Assembly (NCBI GenBank): GCA_014526335.1
Contig: JACTAT010000015.1
Location: 2,227,917-2,291,916 of the forward strand
Direction of reading: 5' to 3'
Origin: Chrysaora quinquecirrha
Lineage: Eukaryota; Cnidaria; Scyphozoa; Semaeostomeae; Pelagiidae
DNA: 64,000 nucleotides
Shown here one piece after another: positions 54,361 to 64,000 of this stretch. The notes below the pieces were generated by a model. That model saw only the letters and a list, made by a program, of their open reading frames with translations, ran no database searches and was not told the origin of the DNA. Position numbers and translations under genes: made by a program. Position 1 is the first letter of the stretch; the number at the start of each line of letters is the position of its first letter.

Positions 54361-57300
54361 TCAAGAATTTCCACCAAATGAGAAAGTCGCCGGGACTGAC
54401 GTGAGATTGAATTTGTAGCCACCTTGTTCGTCGATTTTTCGTGACTCTGCATGAAAAATATATATAAAAAAATGTTAAGTCATATCTCTAAACATTCTTA
54501 CAAAGAAGTATTGCTTTTGCTTGGGTCATTATATAAACAACAGCTTAACCAAGTTGTAAAATTGGTACCAGAATGATGAAGGCCTCAGAAAACTCTTGAA
54601 GCGCCAAACGAATGGCTGCACGAGTTAACAACAGTTATATACTCATCAGGGAGAATTTTCCCACAAGTGGCATACAGCAATATATGGAATGTGAGCCTAG
54701 ACTGCGTGGCCAGAGAGCCAACGACGTTTCTCCTGAGCCATAGCGCTCAACGAAATCATCGAGTGACTCTCCAAGCCATATAGCCCAAGTCTTCTTGTGT
54801 TTCGGCCATCTTGTACCGTCTTCAACACCAACCATATTTTTAAATATTTTTCAAGAGTGGGTAAAACTAGCATAGATTCTTCCACAACTGGAATAGAAAA
54901 ATATATGCAGTTTGAACCTAGACAGCATGACCAGAGAGCCAACGACGTTTCCACTGAGATATAGAGCTCAATGAAATCAACGAGTACCTAAATCTCTAAG
55001 TCAGCTCCGTTTGATTTTTTTGATGTTTCGGCTATGTTAAGCCTTTTTCAGCACCGTTCATATTTTTATATATTTGCAATGAATGGCAAAAACAAGGATA
55101 GATTTTTGTTTTTCACAAGTGGCATCGCACGACCTGGATTGTGTGTTCAGAGAGCCAACGACGCTTTAACTGAGTTCAGAGCTCAATTAAATCGCCGAGC
55201 ATTTGTCCAAGTCATACAGCCCACGCCTCTTCCAAATACACAACAATATATGGGATTCGAACTTGGATTGCATGACCAGAGAGCCAACGACGTTTCCACC
55301 GAGCTATTTGCCTTTTACCTTTAACCCTTGATGAATGATTAACTTCAAGAAACTCAAGGCAAAAGTTTATGATAAAGATGATAACATTTTTCGTCATACC
55401 ATTAGCGTGTTCTTTCCGAGTTGCTTCGTTGATAACTTCTTGGACTTGACCATGCATATCAGGCGTAAGCGAGCTGACTAACAGTTGATAAAATTGTGGG
55501 TCATTTGTTGGTAGAGCTAAAAGATTTTACATTTCATTAACGAAACAGAAAAACCTGGTTTCCACAAGATCACGTACACTAACAACCTCGTCCCCAGGCC
55601 CCAAATCGAATTTCCTCAAATCTCATCTGTCAAATCGATTTTGGCCCTGGTACCGGCCACAAATATCTGCCAAAATACTGGTAAATTTGGCCTAGGCATA
55701 AAAACATTCTGAAAGCAGATGTTCTTAGAAAGGAAACGCAAAGAATTTCATTGATAACTATAAGGCAAGATACAATATCACATGTAGCATCATTTTTTGG
55801 TTTTTTATACATGTTTTTCACATAGTTTTCGGCCTATTTTGGAGTGAAATTTTGAAGAAACTGTGACGTAACTTAAAATTTCTATTGTTTGAACAGGTAA
55901 TCAAATTGCGAATAGACAAGGCCGATACCAGGGTCGAATAAGGACAGCGGAGTTTCACGTAGAGGCCTATTCACCTTGGGGACGAGGTTGGTACACTAAC
56001 AGTGGAACCTCCACATAACGGACACCAAAGAGACCAATATCATTGTCCATTGCAGTGGTGTCCCCTGTATAGAGGTATGTTTCTAAAAAGAAAAGACCTT
56101 TGGGGCGAAAATACAGCATTTGTTCGTGGAACCGAGGTGTCTGTTGTAAAGTGATGTTGTACAAGATTTTTCTCGCAATGTTGTAAAAAGCTTTTAAGTA
56201 TTTCAAAGAATTTTCTCGCAATGTCGTTTAGTCTTTAAATATTTCAGATGTATACGGTCAGGAGTCTTGTACTAAATATAGATGCTAAGTCCCTGGCCAA
56301 ACGATCAAACATTGTTTGTAAATCATTTGAAATTTTCTTATCAAAGAATATTTGAATGTTTTGCCACGTCACAAAACATTGCGTGACAAGTATAATTTGC
56401 TGGACAAATTTTTTTGAATAGAACAAAAGTATTTTATTTTTAATCAAAGGAAAATATGGTCGATGATCAACTTTTTACAATTTTGCTTGACATGAAAAAA
56501 CCTTAAATGTCTGTCAAAAAATGTTTGTTTGTTTGCCAGGGCCTAAAACTTTCAGATCGTCGACAAATGACAAGAGAAACTAACCTTGTAAAGTATTTTT
56601 GAATGTGATATATTCGTCGATATAAGGATTATCATCGATTGGGGTCGTGAATATTTCTAGATCATCGCTTGCGTTATACATGTAACTAATATTTTTGTTT
56701 GGATCCTGAAAGAAAATAAACAAAATCGATAATAGTAAAGTATAATGAATCCGAAAAATCAGAGAAGAAAACACAGTAAAGATGCAGGTTCTTATGTAGG
56801 ATTTCTACTGTACTTTATAAGGAAAAAGCTCTAAGTCGTATAAAACTTCAAAATTGCGATGAACAGCGAAAGCATCACAAGGCATACATGACAACGTATT
56901 TAGTCAAGTGTTAAATAATAATTTAGCTATTCTTCAATATTTCTTTTACCTTTTGCTGTAACAATTCCGTGTATTGAATTCCGTCTTCGTCGTATTCATC
57001 ATCATCGCTTCCTAATTCATTACCTTAGAAATAACAAAATTATGCATGAAACGCTGGAAAAGGTATTGAGTATTGGAAAAATCTCAAAAAAGAAAAAAAT
57101 GTCTTTAGCACTAGAATGGTGTACAAGAAAGACTTGTCCTGGGCTAAGTCTAGCTCTGCATTGAATGCCTGTTTCTAAGATTATACTCGAAATGTGGCAA
57201 ATCGTGGCAATCTTTAATCCAAGAGATAAAAGCAGCAGAAGGTGGAAAGCAATCCTGCTGCCATATACTTCGGTTCTGCTTAAGGAAGGTATTAGCTGTA

Positions 57301-60300
57301 TCAGTATGGGATATAATACTGTAACACTGAAGTTCACTCTTCTGATCGAGGGGTGGCAGTTCTTTCTAGCACACCATTTATACTTGGTAACCATTTTATT
57401 TGTAGAGAAAATATGGAGGAATAAGCTAGGACACCTGCAGTATCTTCTTCTTCTTCCCCTTCTTCATCCGCTTGAGTTATTTCTAGAGCAAAATAAAACT
57501 GATTAATCGACATTTTTTGCAAATAATCACCTCCCCTCGAGTAAGCCACCATGGGGAATTATTCGAAGGCCTTATGAAGGCATTTTTCAACTAATTGAAA
57601 CACAAAAAAAGCTAGTGCTAACAGGTTTTAATATCGATTCAGCCAATAATCAGCTATTGGCTGTTGGCAACCAGCTGATATTGATCACTTAATACACATA
57701 AGTTATCTTTTTCTCTCCGCTATTCTGTCGAAAACATACTGGGACTATTGAACTTTGAAATAAGCCCCCTCCCCTCGAATAAGACCCCCCGAAAAGTTAG
57801 TTTTCACAATTAAGCCCCCTGGGGCTTGTTCGAGGTTTTACGGTATAGATACAAAGTTTAGTAGATTATCCAAGCTGTGGAAATATCAAAATAAATTTGA
57901 AAGAATATAGCAAAAACATACCATCATATGCTGAGTTGAGTCCTTGGAAAACAACCAGAAGCGACGGCAACAGTTGATTTGCTATCAAGTTTACAGCTTG
58001 CGGCCTATTTTGACTCGGAACAGACACTAAGGAACACATGCCAAGAACAAAAGCTTTTCTATCATGTAGCCTAAAACAAAAAAGTTATTCCATGAGTTAA
58101 AATAAAATTTTCATGTAAAGAGGGCACACTCAAAATATTGAAAACTTTAGTGATATCATCAGTACATGCTCGAAGCTCTCATTTATATATCAAATTAGAG
58201 ATTTTCGTGTAACAAAGGGGGGTAGCTTGTGGCGTAGTTTAAATTGGGTTTGTCTCTGCATACAAGTAACCATTCCCTTAGTCCGGGGAAAAGTTGATGT
58301 AGGTTATATATTTGACGTCATTGTAGTCAAGCGGTAGTTTAATAACTTAGCAAGTAGTGGATCATATAGAAGACATTGTATTACAAACATCATTATTTAA
58401 TTCAGATATAGAACTGGTTTCATCCTTTCGCGAGAAATCTTCAGCTAAGAATGCTATATGTTATACATACAATTATTGTTATAATCATTATATCAGTTTC
58501 CTTCTTGAAATAATCGACCTTGAGTTTCCTATACTTAATATCTGTTTCTTACATGTGGGGAAATACTAATAGTTCGTCTCTACAAAAGATAAGATACTCA
58601 ATACTCACCCAAGAAAGCAGTCGGTGTCCTTTACCCATTGAGAGAGAAACTGTCCCGTGATTGGTTCAGGAGACGAGGGGAACTGAGTCTTTTCAAGCAC
58701 ACTTAAGGTCAAGGGTGCATTTGTGTACAAAGCAGCAATTACCTGAATAAAAATAAGATAACTAGTCAATCAAAAAAGGATAAATTTCTCACTGGAATCG
58801 TGTAAAGACAGGATCGCCTTACAGGTCTCACGTCTTAGTGTAAACAAGATATAGACTAGCGTAAAGAATAATAGCCTTAAGCATAATGCCTAGGGTTATT
58901 ACAGTAATCGAAAACCAATTCATATAATCACTTTTATTTGTCTGGGTGTAAAAAAGATATAGACTAGTGTAAAGAATAACAGTCTTAGGCATAATGTCTC
59001 AGGTTATTACAGTAATCGAAAACTAATTCATATAATCCCTTTTATTAGCAACCCCCTTACAGGTGTAAAGTCTGGGTGTAAACAAGATATAGACTAATGT
59101 AAAGAATAACAGTCTTAGGCATAATGTCTCAGGTTATTACAGTAATCGAAAACTAATTCATATAATCCCTTTTATTAGAATAAAAATAAGATAACTAGTC
59201 AATCAAATAATGTCTCAGGTTACAAATTTCTCCCTGGTATCGTGTGATAGACTAAGGCATAATGCCTCAGGTTATCACAGTAATCGAAAACCAATTCATA
59301 TAATCCCTTTTTATTAGAGACCCCCTTACAGGTGTAAAGACTGGGTGTAAACAAGATATAAACTAGTGTAAAGAATAATAGCCTTAGGCATAATGCCTCA
59401 GGGTACCACTGTGCTCGAAAACCAATTAATATAATCACTTTTAATTAGCAATCTAATGGCTTTAAGGAGCAAGACAGAGACTTAAGAGACCTGAGTAGCA
59501 AGTCTACATTTCTCTGACAAATTGTGACTTCGGTTAATCGTATTTTGAATGCTATTAGACAAGCTACAATATTTGATAAACGCCCTTTGAAGAAATGTTG
59601 TAGCTTTTCACAAGTTTGAGGGTCTAATTGTTGCAAAGCATCTGTTGCAAAGTTGTCTAATGCAACTGTTGTAAAACGAAACCCTCTCCACTTAGAAAAG
59701 ATAAGAGGGGTGCTTGCTTCGAGAAACCTTCAGCCCTAAGTAAGAGGGTGCCTTGCCTCTATACTGAGCTTCCTTCTCTGGTGTCTCTTTATAAATAAAA
59801 AGAAAGTTAAACTCACCACTTGGAGCAGTAAAACTCTAAATTCACTCGTTTTCACTTCTCTTGTTAATCTTTCTAATGCCAACATAACAAACGCCGGCAG
59901 CCACTGGTCTATAGCCCCTCGATGTTGTAACAAAATAACTTCTATCAATTTAGCTGCTTGTTCGCCAGCATCTTCGCCGGAAGCCACTGAAAGGACCTAC
60001 AATAAGGGAAAAAGTAGCCTTAAAAATAAGGTCTAGAAAGGAAAGTGGTTGGTTCTTTAAATATTACGTTTGAAAACGGCGTTCAAAGAAGATTCTTCAG
60101 AATAAGTCCAGTCCAGTTCAATCCAGTCCAGTCCAGTCCAGTCCAGTCCAGTCCAGTCCAGTCCAGTCCAGTCCAGTCCAGTCCAGTCCAGTCCAGTCCA
60201 GTCCAGTCCAGTCAGTCCAGTCCAGTCAGTCCAGTCCAGTCCAGTGCAGTCCAGTGCAGTGCAGTGCAGTCCAGTGCAGTTCAGTGCAGTGCAGTGCAGT

Positions 60301-63300
60301 GCAGTGCACAGTCCAATGCAGTGCAATGTGGTCAAATCAAATCGAACCAATTCAAGAAAAACAACTCTTAAAATATGAACTGTATTCTTCTGTGCCTGTA
60401 ACAGTTTATAATACAACAGATACAAAACAGTGCAGCATTAGAAATGCCCATTACCTTCTTTGCCATTTCATACATGATTTCAATATGCCTTGGATTTGAA
60501 AGAAAGCCAGGAGGATCAACAGTGACGTAATTGTGAAGACAAGGCATCATTTCTGCAAAAATACAGTTTGAACTTTAACGTATAAGTCAGCTAATCGGCA
60601 ATCTTAATTTCCTTACGTACATAAGAGAATACCCTGAAAGCACAGTTCCAGAATTTTCGAGGGAAAAACAGACATGCTAACAAGAGGCTGGTGGAAAGGT
60701 ATACTGGAAAGATTCAAACCAAGGACAAAGTACAAGCGTAGCAGTGAATTCTTTTTTCTTTGTACATCACAAAAAGACACCTATTTTTGTCTTTGCTGGC
60801 TACAGATTTCCTATTCTGTTGTATAGGTTGCTATATTCCAACTAAATGCCCAACTCCGTTAGGCAATTTTCACAACGATCGTCATAAAATTTCGCTGGGA
60901 AAAGCTCTTTCAATCTCCACTCACTTTAATATCACAAACAAAAAATATAATTGCAGATTAAAATAGAGCTTACAATACCAAAAACAAACTTTAAAATTGA
61001 ATATAACAGGGAATTCGATATGAAAAGTTCTATAATGCCATCGGTTGAACAGCTTTGCGAACAATCATCTGATGAAAAGTAGAAACTACTTGTACTTTTC
61101 GTGCAACGATAAAAAATGTTCGACTTGGCATGTGTTGTCGCTAATTTTATTTACTTAGATTGTCCTGAAAATCGTCTAGAGGATATCGGCCTTAACATTC
61201 TTAAAACTTGAGGAAACACATTAAACGGCGTAACAAAGTTGTTTCGCATACATAAAAATATGGGACATGGTTTTGGGACAGAAACATACCAGTAAAATAA
61301 TCGATAGTATCTCTTTGAAAAGTCTCGTAAACTAACAGAAGCAGCTGCCACATTCTTGGTGAAATTTTAACCGATGTACATTCACTGAGTATTGAGAAGG
61401 TATCTTCATAAAATTCTACAAATAAAAACAAACGCTATAAAGTAAAATTTCACAACCAATGAAAAACAAAATTCAATATCTTTCTGTAGTTTAATTTAGC
61501 TACTTTGTACAGGAACAGAGCTTTGTCCGAAGTTTTATTCTCATAGCTGACTTTATGCTGATAAGCATTCTTGTAGACTTTTATATTTTTCTAACAGACG
61601 TCTAAGTGACAGCATATTGCTTGTTAGTTAGTTTATCGTAATAAAACCATGATTTTAAATCTATGGAATATGGCAATTATTTGCTTTCTTACCCATATAC
61701 TCATTTTCTAGGACATTCACTATCAGTTGAGAGACAAGATCTTCTAACTTTGACATTATCTTAAAAAAAAAACAAACAAAAAATATGAACAACTGCAGCG
61801 ACAATAGTCACAACAAACACTGATTCTTACTGTTCACAATTCAAATCTTCGAAGAGAAAGACACACTTTTCTCTTGACGTTAACGATCACATAAGTCACA
61901 TAAGTCAAGTCAAGTTAAGTCAACTGAAGTCAAGTAAAGTCAAGTAAAGTCAAGTAAAGTAAAGTAAAAGTCAAGTCAAGTCAAATGAAGATAAGTCAAG
62001 TTACCTCTGGTCAACTCAAGTCAAGTAAAGTAAAGTCAAGACAAGTCAAGTCAAGTCAGGTCAACTCAAATCAAGTTAAGTGAAGTGAAGTGAAGTGAAG
62101 TGAAGTGAAGTCAAGTCAAGTCAAGTCAAGTCAATCAAGTCAAGTAAAATGAAGTTAAGTCAAGTTACCTCTGGTCAACTCAAGTCAAGCAAAGTCAAGT
62201 CAAGACAAGTCAAGTCAAGTCAAGTCAACTCAAATCAAGTTAAGTGAAGTGAAGTGAAGTGAAGTGAAGTGAAGTGAAGTCAAGTCAAGTAAAGTCAAGT
62301 CAAGTAAAATGAAGTTAAGTCAAGTTAAGTCTGGTCAAGTCAAGTCAAGTGAAGTCAAGTCAAGTCAAGTCAAGTCAAGTCAAGTCAACTCAAATCAAGT
62401 TAAGTGAAGTGAAGTGAAGTGAAGTGAAGTGAAGTGAAGTGAAGTCAAATCAAGTCAAGTAAAGTCAAGTCAAGTCAAGTCAAGTCAACTCAAGTAAAAT
62501 CAAGTCAAGTCAAGTCAAGTCAAGAAAAATCATATAATATCAATTATGTTATTTCATGTCATGTCATATCAAGTGAAGTCAGTTATGTCAGACATAATGC
62601 AGTCCCTTATAGGGAATTGGGCCCAATACATATACGTTAAAGAAAGAATATAAATGTAAATAAAGAAAATAAGAGAACAGTACCTCTTCCTGTTGATCTA
62701 ATTCACCAACAATGCAGCAAATTGTTTCCAGAACGCCGACAGCTGTCACTGATTTACTGTCATAATCTTCTTCACTTTCAACAAGGTCCAAGAATGTCCT
62801 ACACTGTAAAGAATAAACATTTAAAAGTTAAACATATAGAATATTCTTTGAAGCAAAGTTCTGCAAGAATACAGACTGACATATGCTTTTATCACATCAA
62901 AAATTACATATGATCAAGGGGAATTTAAGGGGCAGAATATTTAAAGGTTGAATGATAAGAGTGAGAAATTCTCTATCAATTAAGTCAACAAACTTACTAA
63001 TGTACTCGTCAGCTCATAAGCAATCGATGCCATATCTTCACTGAAATATTCAACCATCTTCGATATTGTCCCTGCTAATTCATCTGTGAATGTCTCTCGT
63101 AGCAAAATAAGCAATTCTGGTCAAGAAAAAGTTGTGAAATTGTCATCAATATTGATGTAGAACTCCAGGGGCTTAGCAGCTCAGTATTAGTCAAATCCAG
63201 CAAATACAACCCCTGACAAAGTCTCTGTGAAAAGTGCCAAAATTGATGACGTCAAAATGACATCATTACCCCCTCGAACGCAAATGGCGTTATCAGATTC

Positions 63301-63533
63301 GAAATCTACGCGCCAAAAACCCCATACCACCACTTTTTGTTTCATTCCGAACAATTTATCTTGCATCGACGCATACATTTTGGGTCTTTCAAGTGAACTG
63401 CACTATACCATGGACGTGTTAGTTTTCCTGCCATTTCCTTGGCCTATAACAAAAGAGACCGTTATAATCAGCAATGGTAGTTTATACTTACTTTCAACTA
63501 TGTTTCTCACGTGTGGTTTTACAGCTGCCATAA
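54361..63533 (-). CDS. IPO7: Importin-7/8 (C-terminal half; 5' part outside the window)
   Basis: Fourteen exons on the minus strand: 63533-63492, 63116-62998, 62803-62684, 61759-61693, 61415-61290, 60552-60455, 59996-59817, 58742-58609, 58070-57922, 57482-57435, 57023-56950, 56705-56585, 55516-55400 and 54446-54361. All junctions are GT-AG and in phase, about 492 codons. Importin-7/8 is a karyopherin-beta that carries histone H1, ribosomal proteins and signalling factors into the nucleus with Ran. Diagnostic segments are [55 protein letters not shown], the acidic loop [11 protein letters not shown] plus [22 protein letters not shown], and the end [18 protein letters not shown]. The N-terminal Ran-binding HEAT repeats are upstream of the window. 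The stop is at 54361-54363. The symbol marks the IPO7/IPO8 family; invertebrates usually have one such gene. Confidence 0.95.
55998..56160. mobile_element. small element with CAGTGGAACCTCC terminus
   Basis: ACAGTGGAACCTCCACATAA followed by CGGACACCAAAGAGACCAA starts a segment continuing with GTGTCCCCTGTATAGAGG and CCGAGGTGTCTGTTGTAAAG. Repeats of this wording are widespread in invertebrate genomes as short non-autonomous transposons. The right end is approximate; it lies in an importin intron. Confidence 0.5.
56289..56545. mobile_element. MITE, CAAACATTG inverted-repeat family
   Basis: Starts TCCCTGGCCAAACGATCAAA and ends ATGTTTGTTTGTTTGCCAGG followed by GCC; these are inverted complements. 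The interior has GCCACGTCACAAAACATTGC as in other copies. It lies in an intron of the importin gene, 40 bp from an exon. Confidence 0.8.
57525..57850. repeat. dispersed CTCGAATAAGCCCCC-type repeat
   Basis: CCTCCCCTCGAGTAAGCCAC, CCCTCCCCTCGAATAAGACC and GCCCCCTGGGGCTTGTTCGA occur here in both orientations. Weak relatives are at 4730, 14395, 34090 and 63890. It is a short dispersed repeat within an importin intron; no function is known to me. Confidence 0.5.
58830..59450. repeat. tandem repeat, about 105-150-bp units, four to five copies
   Basis: Units carry GTGTAAACAAGATATAGACT, AGTGTAAAGAATAACAGTCT, TAGGCATAATGTCTCAGGTT and GAAAACTAATTCATATAATC, starting near 58840, 58945, 59070 and 59330, with one partial unit near 59200. 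The array is intronic and includes a duplicated AAAATAAGATAACTAGTCAA piece copied from just next to the exon at 58609-58742. Confidence 0.8.
60106..60328. repeat. CCAGT/GCAGT pentanucleotide array
   Basis: (GTCCA)n is nearly perfect from 60106 to about 60210, then shifts to (GTGCA)n up to 60328, showing a point change that was itself amplified. It lies in an importin intron about 125 bp from the exon at 60455-60552. Peptides read from it (Pro-Val-Gln-Ser repeats) are artefacts. Confidence 0.95.
61902..62530. repeat. AAGTC pentanucleotide array with higher-order structure
   Basis: Over 600 bp of (AAGTC)n, with blocks of (AAGTG)n. A higher-order unit of about 170 bp is visible: GTTACCTCTGGTCAACTCAA or its variants recurs near 62000, 62163 and 62325, each followed by a run of AAGTC and then AAGTG. 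It lies in an importin intron. Confidence 0.9.
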
Positions 63534-64000
63534 CTAGGAAAAAAGAATCAAACCTTTATTTTAGCCACACAAATTACGACGACGAATGTACGCCCTAGAC
63601 TCACTGGTCTGTGCCTAGACTCAGTACACGAGTCGTAGTTATCGCTATTGAGCTGAATCCTTGGATGCTCAGACTTAAGTGCATTGAATTAACCGAGCCA
63701 GATTTTCAAATAAAGGTTTCTAAAAACGAAACATAAAAACTGTATATGGCCTTCTATAAATGCCCTGCTGTTGTATAATTTGGTTAGAGAAAAGCATTAC
63801 AGAAAAGTGCTCATTTAACAATAAGCTTTGAAAACATTACAAATCACTCGAACAAGTACCACATGTGAGTTTTAAGGGGTCGCTCATTCGAGGGGGGGAG
63901 CTCATAAAACTTTCCTTTCTTGAAAGGGGGTCAATAAGTCTTAAACACGGGGAGACGGGAATATGGGCTTAATTTCTTGAATCTAGAGGGACACTAATTC
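63534..64000. other. importin intron running off the window
   Basis: No further importin exon is visible. A G-rich stretch with GGGGTCGCTCATTCGAGGGG near 63880 resembles the dispersed repeat at 57525. The next upstream exon must lie beyond 64000. Confidence 0.5.

Larger units (their letters stand above)
52390..55315. mobile_element. cluster of six tRNA-derived SINE copies (family 5)
   Basis: Copies lie near 52391-52500 (-), 52785-52890 (+), 54655-54760 (-), 54875-54970 (-), 55100-55190 (-) and 55245-55312 (-). The sense copy reads TATAGCTCAGTGGAAACGTC, GTTGGTTCTCTGGTCATGCA and AGTTCGAATCC, matching both polymerase III boxes, then a tail with CACATGTGGAAAAATCTATC. Copies are 70-90% alike by eye and differ from families 1-4. 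The last exon of the importin gene (54361-54446) lies inside the cluster and the next-to-last exon just beyond it. Confidence 0.7.

Noticed and set aside
60045..60425. ORFs with Ser-Pro-Val-Gln or Leu-Asp-Trp-Thr repeats
   Set aside because: Translations of a CCAGT pentamer array inside an importin intron.

Overview
This looks like nuclear DNA from an invertebrate animal. The window is AT-rich and has GT-AG introns of roughly 0.1 to 8 kb, genes separated by many kilobases, and a dense load of tRNA-derived SINEs, small inverted-repeat elements (MITEs), minisatellites and microsatellites. A Shaker-type potassium channel and an Importin-7/8 gene with animal-like sequence place it in Metazoa. A cnidarian is my best guess from general character, but nothing in the window proves it.

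Four protein-coding genes can be supported. (1) At 17,989-27,198 (+) is a complete Kv1/Shaker voltage-gated potassium channel. It has two coding exons split just after S6, a short upstream ORF in its leader exon, and an ETGL C-terminus that fits a class I PDZ ligand. (2) At 30,890-33,377 (+) is a small secreted protein: a signal-peptide exon plus one large exon rich in His, Gly and Tyr, carrying about 14 copies of a YGHGDHS-like heptad and a very basic tail. (3) At 35,655-50,956 (+) is a long secreted protein of at least 12 exons: signal peptide, a PA14 domain, then long acidic, Gln/Pro-, His-, Gly- and Asn/Met-rich blocks, and a basic tail. Its exon phases are consistent along its whole length (5,253 nt, 1,751 codons), but two exons contain internal stretches that are open only in another frame. 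(4) At 54,361-63,533 (-) are the last 14 exons of an Importin-7/8 gene; its 5' part lies beyond the right edge.

Genes 2 and 3 lie next to each other on the same strand. They share a signal-peptide exon ending in phase 1, a His/Glu tract followed by a Pro/Lys linker and a V-x-FLPE-x-I motif, and a lysine/arginine-rich end. I read them as diverged members of one secreted matrix-protein family with possible metal-binding or mineral/structural roles. This is the most likely undescribed content of the window.

The rest is non-coding. 1-17.9 kb is a gene-free region with a GAT-rich satellite, a four-unit array with an exact 100-bp period, MITEs and hairpins. The 7.6-kb Kv1 intron holds a 0.75-kb minisatellite, MITEs, SINEs and a hAT-type element with an 8-bp target duplication. 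Introns of gene 3 hold MITEs, a CAT microsatellite and a SINE. 51-55 kb is a cluster of tRNA-derived SINEs. Introns of the importin gene hold CCAGT and AAGTC pentamer arrays. No rRNA, true tRNA, CRISPR or bacterial-type feature was seen.
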